Counted from the first letter of the stretch, positions 17,124-26,540 are shown. The stretch: DNA of 64,000 nucleotides from Chitinophagaceae bacterium (GCA_947455215.1 CANGNA010000007.1:29097-93096), one strand, 5' to 3'. Translations and numbers: made by a program. Notes: generated by a model not told the origin, from the sequence alone.

Positions 17124-18194
17124 TTAAGCTTTCACTACCCAGCCGTGGTTGTCTGTCTTGCGGCCATAGCGGATGTCGGCCAGTTCCTTCTTCAGCCAGT
17201 TAGCGGTTTCCCACTGTTCTACCGGTGGCAGTTCCATCTTGGTATCGTGATACGTAAGTGCATAGATAGGTGCTATTGATGCAGCAGTGCCGGTACCAAA
17301 GGCTTCCTTCAGCTGGCCATTCTTATGGGCTTCAGCTATCTCGTCTATAGACAGCGGACGCTCCTCCACCTTCATGCCTTTTTCGCGCAGCAGGGATATA
17401 ACACTGTCGCGGGTAACACCTGCCAGGATGGTGTCCTGCTTGATATCCGGCGTGATAACAGTATCACCGATCACGAAGAATACGTTCATGGTACCAATTT
17501 CCTGCACATACTTATGGTCAAAACCATCTGTCCACAGTATCTGGTCGTAGCCCATTTTCTTTATCTCCTGTGTAGGGTACATGCTCATACCGTAGTTACC
17601 TGCCGCCTTGGTAAAGCCTATGCCACCAGGGAAAGCACGTACATACTGATCCTGTACATATATTGATACCGGCTTGTTGTAGTATGGGCCAGCAGGGCTG
17701 GTGATGATGATGAACATGAATTTTTCGGCTGGTTTTACGCCTATGAATTCATCTACAGCGATCATGAACGGACGGATATACAGGGACGTATCTTCGCCGG
17801 TAGGTATCCAGTTCTTGTCCAGGTCTATCAGGGTCTTCATCCCTTCCATGAACAGTTGTTCCGGTACTTCAGGCATCGCCATACGTATCGCAGACTTGTT
17901 CATACGCTTCCAGTTGTCGCGCGGACGGAAGATAAGCGGCTCTCCGTTAGGGCCTTTATAAGCCTTTACGCCTTCAAATATTGCCTGTCCGTAGTGGAAG
18001 AACGTAGTAGCAGGGCTAAAAGACAGCTCGTGAAACGGCATGATCTCCGGCTGCAGCCACTGTCCATCCTCATAATATGCTACGAGCATATGGTCTGAAT
18101 AGATCTTTCCAAACTGAATGTTTGCGAAATCGACCTGGTCCAGGCGGCTTTTTTCAACCTTTTTAATGTTAATATCTACTGTAGAAACGCTCAT
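17124..18194 (-). CDS. ilvE: Branched-chain amino acid aminotransferase
   Basis: 356 residues from ATG 18194; a TTG two codons upstream is also in frame. It is a fold-type IV PLP enzyme of the long (BCAT2-like) branch. Landmarks are FHYGQAIFEGVKAYKG, RMNKSAIRMAMP, GGIGFTKAAGNYG with the PLP Schiff-base Lys196, YVQEIGTMNVFFV, and FGTGTAASIAPI near the C-terminus, which binds the PLP phosphate. It catalyses the last step of Val, Leu and Ile synthesis and the first step of their breakdown in the cytosol. It is monocistronic, with no ilv or leu genes nearby and a terminator close after the stop. Confidence 0.95.
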   Translation of the reverse strand: MSVSTVDINIKKVEKSRLDQVDFANIQFGKIYSDHMLVAYYEDGQWLQPEIMPFHELSFSPATTFFHYGQAIFEGVKAYKGPNGEPLIFRPRDNWKRMNKSAIRMAMPEVPEQLFMEGMKTLIDLDKNWIPTGEDTSLYIRPFMIAVDEFIGVKPAEKFMFIIITSPAGPYYNKPVSIYVQDQYVRAFPGGIGFTKAAGNYGMSMYPTQEIKKMGYDQILWTDGFDHKYVQEIGTMNVFFVIGDTVITPDIKQDTILAGVTRDSVISLLREKGMKVEERPLSIDEIAEAHKNGQLKEAFGTGTAASIAPIYALTYHDTKMELPPVEQWETANWLKKELADIRYGRKTDNHGWVVKA

Positions 18195-18302
18195 GAGCAA
18201 CCTGCTATTACGTAATTAAACAACTAAATTTGCGCAAAGAAACAACTTTTTCCCGTATTCAGGTAATTGCAGGAAAATAGATGCCTAAAGAAGCTATAGT
18301 TA

Positions 18303-18779
18303 ATGAATATTATTAATACAGAAGTAATTACAAATGCGCAAGATGTGTTCTGGCAAGCGCCTGTGGCTACCACTTACATGGAGGCCCGGCCGGTGCTGGT
18401 GATATCGGCCGAATATGGTGCCGGCAGCGCAGAAGAAGAACAGCTGACAGGCATACTGGGCGCGGGTTGCAGGCTGCTTACCGAGCAATACAATATCATC
18501 ACCCTTGCGCCCGATCAGCAGATGGCCTGGCACCGGCTTCGGGAGCAGCTACAACCCAACGTGGTGCTGCTGTTCAATGTATCGCCGCTGCAGTTGGGGA
18601 TATCTGCCCTCTTCCGGCTCAACGAGATCAATAGCTTCGATGGCGCTTTCTGGGCACCAAGCCTGTCGCTCACACAGATCATGCAGGATAAAGCACTGAA
18701 AGGCCAGATATGGAATAATGCTCTGAAACCCCTGTTTGTAGACAAGGCAAAGGGCGATGTGCTGGTGAAGCGCGGATAA
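18303..18779 (+). CDS. Hypothetical cytosolic protein upstream of recQ
   Basis: 158 residues, soluble, without signal peptide. Typical phrases are TTYMEARPVLVISAEYGAGS, RLLTEQYNIITLAPDQQM and VVLLFNVSPLQLGI. The alternation of beta strands and helices suggests a small alpha/beta domain, but no family is recognised with confidence. It ends 27 bp before the recQ start on the same strand, so the two are probably co-transcribed. A role in DNA metabolism is only a guess from that linkage. Confidence 0.75.
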   Translation: MNIINTEVITNAQDVFWQAPVATTYMEARPVLVISAEYGAGSAEEEQLTGILGAGCRLLTEQYNIITLAPDQQMAWHRLREQLQPNVVLLFNVSPLQLGISALFRLNEINSFDGAFWAPSLSLTQIMQDKALKGQIWNNALKPLFVDKAKGDVLVKRG

Positions 18780-18806
18780 ATATAGAATGACTAACCCCAA
18801 AGCACA

Positions 18807-20702
18807 TTGCTGACACCTGAGGAAATATTAAAAGAATACTGGGGCTACGATGCCTTCAGGCCACTGCAGCGAGAGATCATCGCCTCGGTAATGGCCGATC
18901 GTGATACGCTGGCCCTGCTGCCCACCGGCGGGGGTAAATCCATATGCTACCAGGTGCCCGCCCTCATGCGCGATGGTTGTTGCCTGGTGATATCGCCGCT
19001 GATAGCCCTGATGCAGGACCAGGTGGGCAGGCTGCAGGAACTGAACATACCGGCGGCTGCACTCCACTCGGGCATGGGCCACACAGAGGTAAAGCAGATA
19101 CTGGAGGATGCCGTGAATGGCCGCTACAAATTATTGTACGTGTCGCCGGAGCGGTTGCATACCTATGTGTTTGAAGACTACCTGTACCAGATGGACCTGA
19201 ACCTGATAGCCATAGATGAGGCCCACTGTGTATCGCAATGGGGGCACGATTTCCGCCCCGATTACCTGCGCATAGCCGAGCTGAAGGAGCTGTTCCGCAA
19301 CACGCCGATGCTGGCGCTTACTGCTACGGCAACCATTGATATGCAGCAAGATATAGCTATCCAGCTCAAGCTGAACAACCCACATTTTTATAAACAGAGT
19401 TTTGCCCGTAACAATATATTTTATGCCGTTTACTACTCCGAAAATAAGAACGCTGATACCATAAACGACATTAACGAATGCAGCATAGTTTACTGCCGCA
19501 GCCGTAAACAAACCGAGTCTGTAGGACGCTACCTGCGGCAGAAAGACATCTCCTCGGCCGTGTACCACGCGGGCATGAGTAAGGACGACCGCATGGCAGC
19601 CCAGGAGCAATGGATGACCAATGCCGCCAGTGTGATGGTAGCCACCACCGCCTTTGGCATGGGCATAGATAAGCCCGATGTGCGCACGGTTATCCATTAC
19701 GATGCACCGGAACACCTGGAGGCCTGGTACCAGGAAGCAGGCAGGGCAGGCAGGGATGGGCAGCGATCGTTCGCGGGCACATTATATAATAGTACCGATA
19801 TAAAACGGTTGGAAGAAAGCACGTCCCTGCAATACCCGCCAGAAGCCTACCTGCGCCTGGTATACCAGGGCGTGGCAGAATACCTGCAGATACCCACCGG
19901 CACAGAACCTTACAAGTACTACCCTTTCGACATTACAGACTTCTGCCATAAGTTCGATCTGCAACTGACCCAGACCATCTACGCCATGCGCCTGCTGGAG
20001 CGCGAGGGCTTATGGACCATGACCGAGGCGGTATACCTGCCCTCTACCGTGCAGTTTACCACCGACAGGAGCGTACTGGATAACATAGGTGCATCGCACC
20101 CGGAACTACATTATATAATTGTAGGACTGCTGCGGATGTACAATACCATATTTCACTACCCCACCCATATACGCGAGTTTGCTGTGGCCCGCAGACTACG
20201 CATGAAGCACGAACGCATCATCAGCGCACTGCAAACCATGCACAGCATGGGCCTGCTGGAATATAATGCCCAGGGCGAAGGCCCGCAACTGTTCTTCCAC
20301 CACCGCCGGGTAGACAGCAGCCACCTGATCATTGATATGAACAGGATAACCCTGCTGAAACAGCGCCATGAACAGCGAACACAAAAGATGCTCAACTTCT
20401 TGTATAATAAAGAGGTATGCAGGGAGAAATTTGTACTGAGCTATTTCGGCGAGGCGGAGGCCACAGACTGCGGCCACTGCGATATATGCCGGAGTAAGAA
20501 AGCTGCACCCCAACCGGCAGCCACACTAAAGCAACAGCTCTTCCGCCACCTTACAGAAGGCACCCATACGCTGGCAGCCATACTGACCACGCATACCGAT
20601 GCCGATAAACAGCAGCTGACACAAATAGTACGCTCGCTTATAGATGAGGGCATTGCCGAGATGACCACCACGGGCATCATCCGCTTCAGGAACAACAAGT
20701 GA
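18807..20702 (+). CDS. recQ: ATP-dependent DNA helicase RecQ, lacking an HRDC domain
   Basis: 631 residues from a TTG start at 18807 (MLTPEEILKEYWGYDAFRPL); an ATG at 18787 is out of frame and soon stops, and no closer in-frame start exists. Superfamily 2 motifs are PTGGGKS with Lys44, AIDEAHCVSQWGHDFRPDY with D137-E-A-H, LALTATAT, TAFGMGIDKPDVR and EAGRAGRDGQ. The RecQ zinc cluster is C538-x16-C555-x2-C558-x2-C561. After a short winged-helix part it ends with a small 60-residue helical tail and no recognisable HRDC domain. It unwinds 3'-tailed DNA in repair and fork restart. Probably an operon with the preceding hypothetical gene. Confidence 0.93.
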   Translation: MLTPEEILKEYWGYDAFRPLQREIIASVMADRDTLALLPTGGGKSICYQVPALMRDGCCLVISPLIALMQDQVGRLQELNIPAAALHSGMGHTEVKQILEDAVNGRYKLLYVSPERLHTYVFEDYLYQMDLNLIAIDEAHCVSQWGHDFRPDYLRIAELKELFRNTPMLALTATATIDMQQDIAIQLKLNNPHFYKQSFARNNIFYAVYYSENKNADTINDINECSIVYCRSRKQTESVGRYLRQKDISSAVYHAGMSKDDRMAAQEQWMTNAASVMVATTAFGMGIDKPDVRTVIHYDAPEHLEAWYQEAGRAGRDGQRSFAGTLYNSTDIKRLEESTSLQYPPEAYLRLVYQGVAEYLQIPTGTEPYKYYPFDITDFCHKFDLQLTQTIYAMRLLEREGLWTMTEAVYLPSTVQFTTDRSVLDNIGASHPELHYIIVGLLRMYNTIFHYPTHIREFAVARRLRMKHERIISALQTMHSMGLLEYNAQGEGPQLFFHHRRVDSSHLIIDMNRITLLKQRHEQRTQKMLNFLYNKEVCREKFVLSYFGEAEATDCGHCDICRSKKAAPQPAATLKQQLFRHLTEGTHTLAAILTTHTDADKQQLTQIVRSLIDEGIAEMTTTGIIRFRNNK

Positions 20703-20706
20703 TATA

Positions 20707-21612
20707 TTATTTGCGCTTCAGTATGATGCGCACAGAGTTGTTGATCGTTGTAGTCGCGTCGATATACGTTACTTCATCGCCGCACTTCACTTTTATGCGG
20801 GCAGTGTTCAGGGGCTGCGTTCCTTCATTCACCGCTATTATCTTCAGCACATCACCATCAGGATTCGCCAGGTCTATCTCCAAGTCTTTATACTTGCCAG
20901 TCAGGCGGTAATTGTCCAATATCACGGTACTATTATGCTGCATGGTAATGATGTCGCCATCATTTATCTTATCATCCCATATGCTCAGTTTCACGTGGTT
21001 GGTCTTACACTTTATCTCCAGGCTCTTGCCGGGGTCCAGTCCTATTACGTTCTTGGGTTCGGCTATCTTGGTATTAGGGCCCAGTATCTCTTCCTTCTTC
21101 TCTTCTATCTTATCGGTAGTCAGCACGGGGTCTTTTGCGGTATCCCGCTTACCGGCCATTTTGGTCAGTTTTGCCAGCAGATCTTCGGCACTTACCAGCA
21201 TTATGTTTCCCTTGGCGCACTCCGCCTTATGCTCATCATATCCGGTAAATGTCCCCTTCAGGCATAAGGTCTTCTGCTTTTTGATCATCTTCACGTGTGC
21301 GTTGATATAGCAGAACTGGCTCTTATCCACCTTCGACTTTGTAGACAGTAGTTTTACTTCACGGAAGTCTACTATTTTCTTATCCAGGTTCATCGTTCCC
21401 TTTATAGCTGTCTTGGTCTCGTTCGGGCCCATAAGATCAGTAACAGAATAACCGGAAATAACGCCGTTCGAATCAGAAAAACTGAGTTTATAAGAGAAAC
21501 TTACATCATTACCTGTGGATACAGATCCCACAAAAACCATATCCTTCTTTTGCGCCCATGTGATAACCGTGTGAATAACAACAAGTGAGAGTAAAAAAAA
21601 CTTCTTCAGCAT
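20707..21612 (-). CDS. Hypothetical secreted protein
   Basis: 301 residues. Signal peptide MLKKFFLLSLVVIHTVITWA followed by QKKD. The mature part starts with a lipocalin-like or META-like stretch (MVFVGSVSTGNDVSFSYKLS, then TKTAIKGTMNLDKKIVDFRE), has a charged linker near residues 150-185 and ends in a beta-rich domain (ILDNYRLTGKYKDLEIDL). No family recognised; likely periplasmic. Its stop is 4 bp from the convergent recQ stop. It is divergent from the TM2 gene. Confidence 0.78.
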   Translation of the reverse strand: MLKKFFLLSLVVIHTVITWAQKKDMVFVGSVSTGNDVSFSYKLSFSDSNGVISGYSVTDLMGPNETKTAIKGTMNLDKKIVDFREVKLLSTKSKVDKSQFCYINAHVKMIKKQKTLCLKGTFTGYDEHKAECAKGNIMLVSAEDLLAKLTKMAGKRDTAKDPVLTTDKIEEKKEEILGPNTKIAEPKNVIGLDPGKSLEIKCKTNHVKLSIWDDKINDGDIITMQHNSTVILDNYRLTGKYKDLEIDLANPDGDVLKIIAVNEGTQPLNTARIKVKCGDEVTYIDATTTINNSVRIILKRK

Positions 21613-21660
21613 ATTGCAAAGATGAATCTAATTGCCTTTCTTTACAAAAAAACATACACA

Positions 21661-22071
21661 ATGAAAAAAAATCTTGTAGTACTTATCACGTGTTTCGTGC
21701 TCTTATTTGCAGGCGTAACCATCACCCGCGCTGCGTTCCCAATGCACCAGGCAACAACTGCTGCTGCAGCTTCTGCTAACAGCCAAAACGCATCTTTCAG
21801 CCAGGCCCCTGAAGAGGCTGCTGCAAGTGCACCAGCTGCTGCTCATGCTCCTAAGCCAGGTGGCGGTAATAAGAACCAGTGGGTCGCATTGCTCCTTTGC
21901 TTCTTCCTGGGCGGTATCGGTATTCACCGTTTCTACCTGGGCTATACATGGCAGGGTGTTGTTCAGCTGCTTACAGGCGGCGGTTGCGGTATCTGGGCAC
22001 TGATCGACCTGATCCGTATCATCACTGGTGACCTTCAGCCAAAAGACGGCAGGTATGGCACGGAGATCTAA
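21661..22071 (+). CDS. TM2 domain-containing membrane protein
   Basis: 136 residues from ATG 21661, chosen over an upstream in-frame ATG at 21622 because it gives a clean N-terminal hydrophobic segment (KKNLVVLITCFVLLFAGVTI). An Ala-, Ser- and Pro-rich linker spans 30-70. The TM2 domain follows at 71-124: WVALLLCFFLGGIGIHRFYL, then a second helix with GGGCGIWALIDLIRIITG. TM2 proteins are small membrane proteins of unclear role. It overlaps the DUF2752 gene by 17 bp. Confidence 0.88.
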   Translation: MKKNLVVLITCFVLLFAGVTITRAAFPMHQATTAAAASANSQNASFSQAPEEAAASAPAAAHAPKPGGGNKNQWVALLLCFFLGGIGIHRFYLGYTWQGVVQLLTGGGCGIWALIDLIRIITGDLQPKDGRYGTEI

Positions 22072-22426
22072 GAAAAGAACCTACAGTAAAAATTTTTATA
22101 TAGCCAAAGCAATTGCTTTGGCTATTTTTCCGATTATACTGTTGGTATTACCGAAAGACGCCTTTGATAAAGGCCCGGACATCTGCCTGTTCACCCTCAT
22201 CTCCGGCTACCATTGCTGGGGTTGCGGTATGACACGCGGCTGTATGCATCTGATCCACCTCGACTTTCAAACAGCCTGGGATTACAATGCAAGGGTATAC
22301 ATAGTGCTACCTATATTATGCAGTCTGCTATTGGTCGATTTCATCAAGACCATAAAAAAGATAAGGAACTATGGCAATGAACCTGTGGTTGCTGAAACCG
22401 CAGAAGTGACAGAACCCAACGGTTAG
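22055..22426 (+). CDS. DUF2752 family membrane protein
   Basis: 123 residues from ATG 22055 (MARRSKKRTYSK); an upstream TTG is possible. It has two hydrophobic segments (IAKAIALAIFPIILLVLP and VYIVLPILCSLLLVDFI) around the family signature GYHCWGCGMTRG at about residues 50-61. The function of DUF2752 proteins is unknown; the Cys pairs suggest metal or redox chemistry (inference). The start lies inside the end of the TM2 gene, which suggests translational coupling. A terminator follows. Confidence 0.88.
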   Translation: MARRSKKRTYSKNFYIAKAIALAIFPIILLVLPKDAFDKGPDICLFTLISGYHCWGCGMTRGCMHLIHLDFQTAWDYNARVYIVLPILCSLLLVDFIKTIKKIRNYGNEPVVAETAEVTEPNG

Positions 22427-22452
22427 CATAACATTATATATACTACACACTT

Positions 22453-22488
22453 ACAGGGATGCATTGCTGCATCCCTGTTTGCTTTTTA
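22453..22488 (+). terminator. Intrinsic terminator of the TM2-DUF2752 operon
   Basis: The 10-bp stem ACAGGGATGC / GCATCCCTGT, loop ATTGCT, is followed by TTGCTTTTTATT. Confidence 0.85.
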
Positions 22489-22507
22489 TTGATGCGGGTA
22501 ATAATTT

Positions 22508-22515
22508 TATATTTG
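22508..22515 (+). promoter_or_regulatory. Candidate promoter -7 element TATATTTG
   Basis: An exact TAnnTTTG match 40 bp before the DinB-like gene, with a TTG at 22489-22491 (16-nt spacer, slightly short). Confidence 0.5.
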
Positions 22516-22555
22516 CAGCACTCGTGCAACACATCACCCGAAAAAAAGCTGATAT

Positions 22556-23050
22556 ATGAGCATCACCCAACAACTGGCCAAACATGTACGTGACATGCAC
22601 TTTGGTGGCAACTGGACAGTTACCAACCTGAAGACCGTTCTGGCTGATGTAACCTGGCAACAGGCGGTTACTAAAGTACACGATCTCAATACGATAGCTG
22701 CACTTACCTATCATATGAATTACTTCATCACCGTGGTAACAAAGGTGCTGGCAGGTGGCCCGCTGGATGGTAGCGATAAGGTTAGTTTCTCGCACCCACC
22801 TATAGAAAGCCAGGCCGACTGGGATATGTTGCTACAGCGTATATGGCAGGAAGCGGAGACCTTTGCCACATATATTGAGCAGTTGCCTGACAGCCGACTG
22901 GACGACCTGTTCATTGAGCCTAAGTATGGTACGTGGTATGGCAACCTGGGCGGTATAGTAGAGCATTTCCACTACCACCTGGGGCAGATAGTGATCATTA
23001 AAAAACTGGTGCAGCTGCAGGGCGATGCCGGCAGGCAACCATTTGTATAA
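22556..23050 (+). CDS. DinB-like (DUF1572/DfsB-type) four-helix protein
   Basis: 164 residues. Predicted four-helix bundle with the metal-binding histidines of the DinB/YfiT superfamily: His53 in LTYHMNYF and His137/139/141 in VEHFHYHLGQI. Motifs such as FGGNWT near the start and FIEPKYGTWYGNLGG also fit. Members act as metal-dependent thiol transferases or DNA-damage-induced proteins; the substrate is unknown here. Followed 16 bp later by a GNAT gene on the same strand, so probably a two-gene operon. Confidence 0.85.
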   Translation: MSITQQLAKHVRDMHFGGNWTVTNLKTVLADVTWQQAVTKVHDLNTIAALTYHMNYFITVVTKVLAGGPLDGSDKVSFSHPPIESQADWDMLLQRIWQEAETFATYIEQLPDSRLDDLFIEPKYGTWYGNLGGIVEHFHYHLGQIVIIKKLVQLQGDAGRQPFV

Positions 23051-23066
23051 CACAGTAAAAAGTAAT

Positions 23067-23513
23067 ATGACCGCATATATCATAAAACCTTTTGAACCCG
23101 CTTACAGGGAGCAGATGATAGACCTTTGGGAGCGATCGGTAAGAGCTACACATCCGTTTGTAGACCCAAGGGACATAGACCATTACAAAGTACTGATGCA
23201 GGATGTAGACTTTTTCTCGTTCGATGTGTTCTGTATGCTGGAAGGTAAAAGTGTGTGCGGCTTCCTGGGCACGGCTGGCCACCGTATAGAGGCCCTGTTC
23301 CTCGATCCCGACTATATTGGCAAGGGCCTTGGCAGGATGTTCATGGACTATGCCATGAATGAACTACAGACCGATTATGTAGAGGTAAACGAGCAAAACA
23401 CCAATGCCGTTGCTTTTTACGAATACTTCGGGTTCCGGACCTTCGACCGTACCGAGAAAGATGGCCAGGGTAAAGATTACCCGCTGCTGAAGATGCGGCT
23501 TGAAACAGCGTGA
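23067..23513 (+). CDS. GNAT family N-acetyltransferase
   Basis: 148 residues from ATG 23067, chosen because the frame upstream overlaps the DinB-like gene. GNAT features: the N-terminal IDLWERSVRATHPFVDPRDI resembles YjaB-type acetyltransferases, the acetyl-CoA loop is DYIGKGLGRMFMDYA, and the C-terminal NTNAVAFYEYFGFRTFDRTE is motif B. It transfers acetyl from acetyl-CoA to an unknown amine. The terminator hairpin that follows is shared with the convergent DUF885 gene. Confidence 0.9.
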   Translation: MTAYIIKPFEPAYREQMIDLWERSVRATHPFVDPRDIDHYKVLMQDVDFFSFDVFCMLEGKSVCGFLGTAGHRIEALFLDPDYIGKGLGRMFMDYAMNELQTDYVEVNEQNTNAVAFYEYFGFRTFDRTEKDGQGKDYPLLKMRLETA

Positions 23514-23530
23514 CATAACTAATTGTAAAT

Positions 23531-23564
23531 GAAATAGCCCGGCCATATACTGACCGGGCTATTC
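23531..23564. terminator. Bidirectional terminator
   Basis: AATAGCCCGG and CCGGGCTATT form a 10-bp stem between the convergent GNAT and DUF885 genes, followed by T-rich sequence on the plus strand. Confidence 0.75.
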
Positions 23565-23585
23565 TGTTTATTGAGATACAACTGT

Positions 23586-25358
23586 TTATTGCTTACTCCA
23601 TGCCTCCAGCTTCTCATGCAATATGTTGAGCGGCACACAACCATCCTTCAGCACTTCATCGTGGAACGATGCCAGGTCGAACTTAGCGCCCCTGGCATCT
23701 TCGTAATGCTTGCGCTCATTCAGTATGGTCATCTGCCCTATCTTATAAGATAATGCCTGTGCAGGTATGGCCAGGTAACGCTCTATCTCGGCAGTAGCAT
23801 CGTGCTCCGATATCATTTCGTGCGCCATCATATACTTTATGGCTTCTTCACGCGTCATACCCTTGTAGTGCATACCCACGTCCACCACCAGGCGTATGGC
23901 CCGGTGTATGGCATCGCCCAGGTGCCCCATATACTGGTACGGATCATCGTACAGGCCAAGGCCCTTACCCAGTGTTTCGCAGTAATGCGCCCAGCCCTCG
24001 CCATAGGCACCATACCATAAGAACTTGCGGAACGCAGGCAGGCCTTTACTCTCCTGTTGCAACGATATCTGGTAATGATGCCCCGGTATAGCCTCGTGCA
24101 GGAACAGTGTGGCCATGCCGGTAGCATTGAACTTCTTAGCATCCAGGATAGGCACATAGAAGATGCCCGGCCTTGTGCCGTCCTCAGAACCCTGGTTATA
24201 CTCGGCACTGGCCGATGCCGCTCGGAAGGCTTCCGTCTGACGGATGGTGAACTGGGTTTTAGGCGTGTGGTTGAACATCTTCTTCAACTGCGGGTCCTCT
24301 ATCTTCTTGATGGCCCAGAAACTATCCAGCACCTGCTGCGGCGTGATGAACGGGCAGAACTTAGGGTCCTTATCTATATACTTGAAGAATGCCTGCAGAT
24401 CACCCTTGAAGCCCGTAGCTTCCCTGGTCTTGTTCATCTCTGCCTCCAGCCTGGCTACCTCGCTCAGGCCTATGTTATAGATGCTATCCGGCGAAAGTGT
24501 TGTGGTCGTCCAGCTATGGATGCAATAATTATAGTAGTCTTTACCTCCGGGTATATCGCCAATACCGCTGGTAGGGCGTGCCTTAGGCAGGTATTCTTTT
24601 TCGAAGAACACCGCCAGCTTGCTGTACGTAGGGTTCACTATACTATCTATAGCCTTTACATAAGCAGCTGTCAGGCGGTCTTTATCTGCCTGGCTAAACT
24701 CTTTAGGAAAGCTTTTAAGCGGGCCGTAAAATATACTGCTGCTGTCCTGCTTCACCACTACGGCGTTCAGCTGTGGCAATATTTTTATCACCAGGCTCTT
24801 AGGCAGCACCCAGCCGGTGGCCATACCCTTGCGCATATTGGCCATGGCCGTATCGGCCCACGCCGGGAAGCCTGAAAGGCGTTTCAGCCAATCGTCATAG
24901 TCCTTAACGGTTTTGAACGGCTGGTTACCGCTACCCGACCCCAACTGCGGCAGCTCCAGCGTAAAGGCCCAGAACTGGGTTATCGGCATCAGGTGACTGG
25001 GGTATTTGAGTCCTTCCAGTCCCATACGCATCTCGTAGCGGAACAGGCGGTAACTGATCAGGTCTTGCCCTGCCAGCTTTGCGCTATCTATCTTCCCCGA
25101 TTCATCAAGATAGCGCTGGTAGAACTTGCCCAGGCTATCGCGGAACGATTCGGCAATGGTAATGGTCAGCTTATCGTTATACCGATTGTCGCCAATACCG
25201 GTGGCCTCTACAGGGAACATTTGCAGATGTTGTTGCCAGTAAGTGTCCAACAGTGCTGCCAGCTCCTTGTCTGCACCGCCACCCGCAGCCTGTTGGTCTC
25301 CGTTCTTACACGATGCCAGGAAGCCCGTTACAGCCAGTGCCAGTAATATTTTTTTCAT
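23586..25358 (-). CDS. DUF885 family lipoprotein, predicted metallopeptidase
   Basis: 590 residues. Signal peptide with lipobox (MKKILLALAVTGFLASC), lipidated Cys17, hence envelope-located. The predicted zinc site is H421-E-A-I-P-G-H427-H in LFLHEAIPGHHYQI, with EGWAHYCETLG further on giving the third ligand. This arrangement is standard for DUF885 proteins, which belong to the M3-like gluzincins. Other family phrases are PITQFWAFTLELPQLG and GGKDYYNYCIHSWTTT. It probably degrades peptides in the periplasm. It stands alone, convergent with the GNAT gene. Confidence 0.9.
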   Translation of the reverse strand: MKKILLALAVTGFLASCKNGDQQAAGGGADKELAALLDTYWQQHLQMFPVEATGIGDNRYNDKLTITIAESFRDSLGKFYQRYLDESGKIDSAKLAGQDLISYRLFRYEMRMGLEGLKYPSHLMPITQFWAFTLELPQLGSGSGNQPFKTVKDYDDWLKRLSGFPAWADTAMANMRKGMATGWVLPKSLVIKILPQLNAVVVKQDSSSIFYGPLKSFPKEFSQADKDRLTAAYVKAIDSIVNPTYSKLAVFFEKEYLPKARPTSGIGDIPGGKDYYNYCIHSWTTTTLSPDSIYNIGLSEVARLEAEMNKTREATGFKGDLQAFFKYIDKDPKFCPFITPQQVLDSFWAIKKIEDPQLKKMFNHTPKTQFTIRQTEAFRAASASAEYNQGSEDGTRPGIFYVPILDAKKFNATGMATLFLHEAIPGHHYQISLQQESKGLPAFRKFLWYGAYGEGWAHYCETLGKGLGLYDDPYQYMGHLGDAIHRAIRLVVDVGMHYKGMTREEAIKYMMAHEMISEHDATAEIERYLAIPAQALSYKIGQMTILNERKHYEDARGAKFDLASFHDEVLKDGCVPLNILHEKLEAWSKQ

Positions 25359-25436
25359 TCAAAACAATTTACACGGTAAATAACGGCATTTTACGCGAAA
25401 TATTTGTCACCCTGTACAGGTGGTAAAAACAAAACG

Positions 25437-25444
25437 TATATTTG
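25437..25444 (+). promoter_or_regulatory. Candidate -7 element TATATTTG
   Basis: An exact TAnnTTTG match 21 bp before the ATG of the small T9SS protein. No -33 element at good spacing. Confidence 0.5.
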
Positions 25445-25465
25445 GTATTAATTAAACCTTCATTT

Positions 25466-26449
25466 ATGAAATACCTGCTAACACTATCTGCATTGCTATT
25501 ATGCTTTCAGCTATTTGCACAAAAAATTCATTACTCAGACAAAAGAAACCGATGGGTGACCAAGGGCACATTCCCGGGAGATATAGGCTGTGAATTTTGG
25601 CGGATAGTGTCATTTGGCGATGACACTACGGTTAACGGGATCACTTATCAAAAACTGATGAGCGGTGGCACCTCTGAGATAAATGGATCCATGGAATGTT
25701 ACGGTGGACCTCCCTATCCAAGACCATTCATTCTGATAAGAGAAGATACTACCGCGAATATGGTTTACTACGTTGACCTTTCTAATGCAGATACAAACGA
25801 ATACGTACTTTACAATTTCAACCTGAGTTTGGGGGATACCATCCACTATCCTAACGGCAGTGAGTTGCCTATTTCACATACAGACAGTGTTATCCGACTA
25901 GATTCAACTATTATCAATGGCGTTTATCACAAAGTGTATGCTTTTAATATGCGGGAAAATCCATATCACAGATACACAATCGTGGAAGGAGTAGGCAGCC
26001 TGACAGAATACTGGCAACCATTTAACATATGCTTTGAAGGTGGTGAAATACTTTACTGTTTTTACCAGGACACGACCTTTGTACCCGTAACTGCTCCGTT
26101 TTTTGCATACTGTGAATCCTATTTGTATACACATTACCCTGATACGTTTTACAGTACTGCACCTTTATGTCAAACGCTTACGGTGACAGATATTTTGAAA
26201 CATAATTACCTGAAAGTATTCCCTAATCCGGCTAATGATCATATAAATATTACAGCAGGAGAGCCTATTGATGGACTAACAATCATAGAGCTATTTAGCG
26301 CCACCGGACAATTGGTTTCGGCCACATCAGAAAGGCAACTAAAGCAATCAGCCATAGATTGTTCAAATTTGCCCAACGGAGTATATTTCTTGCTGTTCCT
26401 GAATGAGAAGACCGTTTTCAGTCGGCAAAAAATTACTATTTACAGATGA
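25466..26449 (+). CDS. Secreted protein with T9SS type A sorting domain
   Basis: 327 residues from ATG 25466 (MKYLLTLSALLLCFQLFAQ), chosen because it gives a standard signal peptide; an ATT/ATG-like frame 8 codons upstream lacks support. The central part (residues 25-240) is of unknown fold, with several conserved-looking Cys and phrases such as NEYVLYNFNLSLGDTIHYPN. Residues 250-327 (LKVFPNPANDHINI to QKITIYR) are a type A sorting domain, so the protein should be secreted by T9SS. It is more AT-rich than its neighbours. Confidence 0.85.
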   Translation: MKYLLTLSALLLCFQLFAQKIHYSDKRNRWVTKGTFPGDIGCEFWRIVSFGDDTTVNGITYQKLMSGGTSEINGSMECYGGPPYPRPFILIREDTTANMVYYVDLSNADTNEYVLYNFNLSLGDTIHYPNGSELPISHTDSVIRLDSTIINGVYHKVYAFNMRENPYHRYTIVEGVGSLTEYWQPFNICFEGGEILYCFYQDTTFVPVTAPFFAYCESYLYTHYPDTFYSTAPLCQTLTVTDILKHNYLKVFPNPANDHINITAGEPIDGLTIIELFSATGQLVSATSERQLKQSAIDCSNLPNGVYFLLFLNEKTVFSRQKITIYR

Positions 26450-26532
26450 TTGTTTAAAGACGATTGCCGGTATCTTATACAACTATTAAGTTTTCCTATT
26501 GTTAAATGCTACCTTGTGAAGCAAGCAAGTTG

Positions 26533-26540
26533 TATTTTTG
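26533..26540 (+). promoter_or_regulatory. Candidate promoter -7 element TATTTTTG
   Basis: An exact TAnnTTTG match 28 bp before the bacilliredoxin ATG, with TTG at 26514-26516 (16-nt spacer). Confidence 0.5.
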
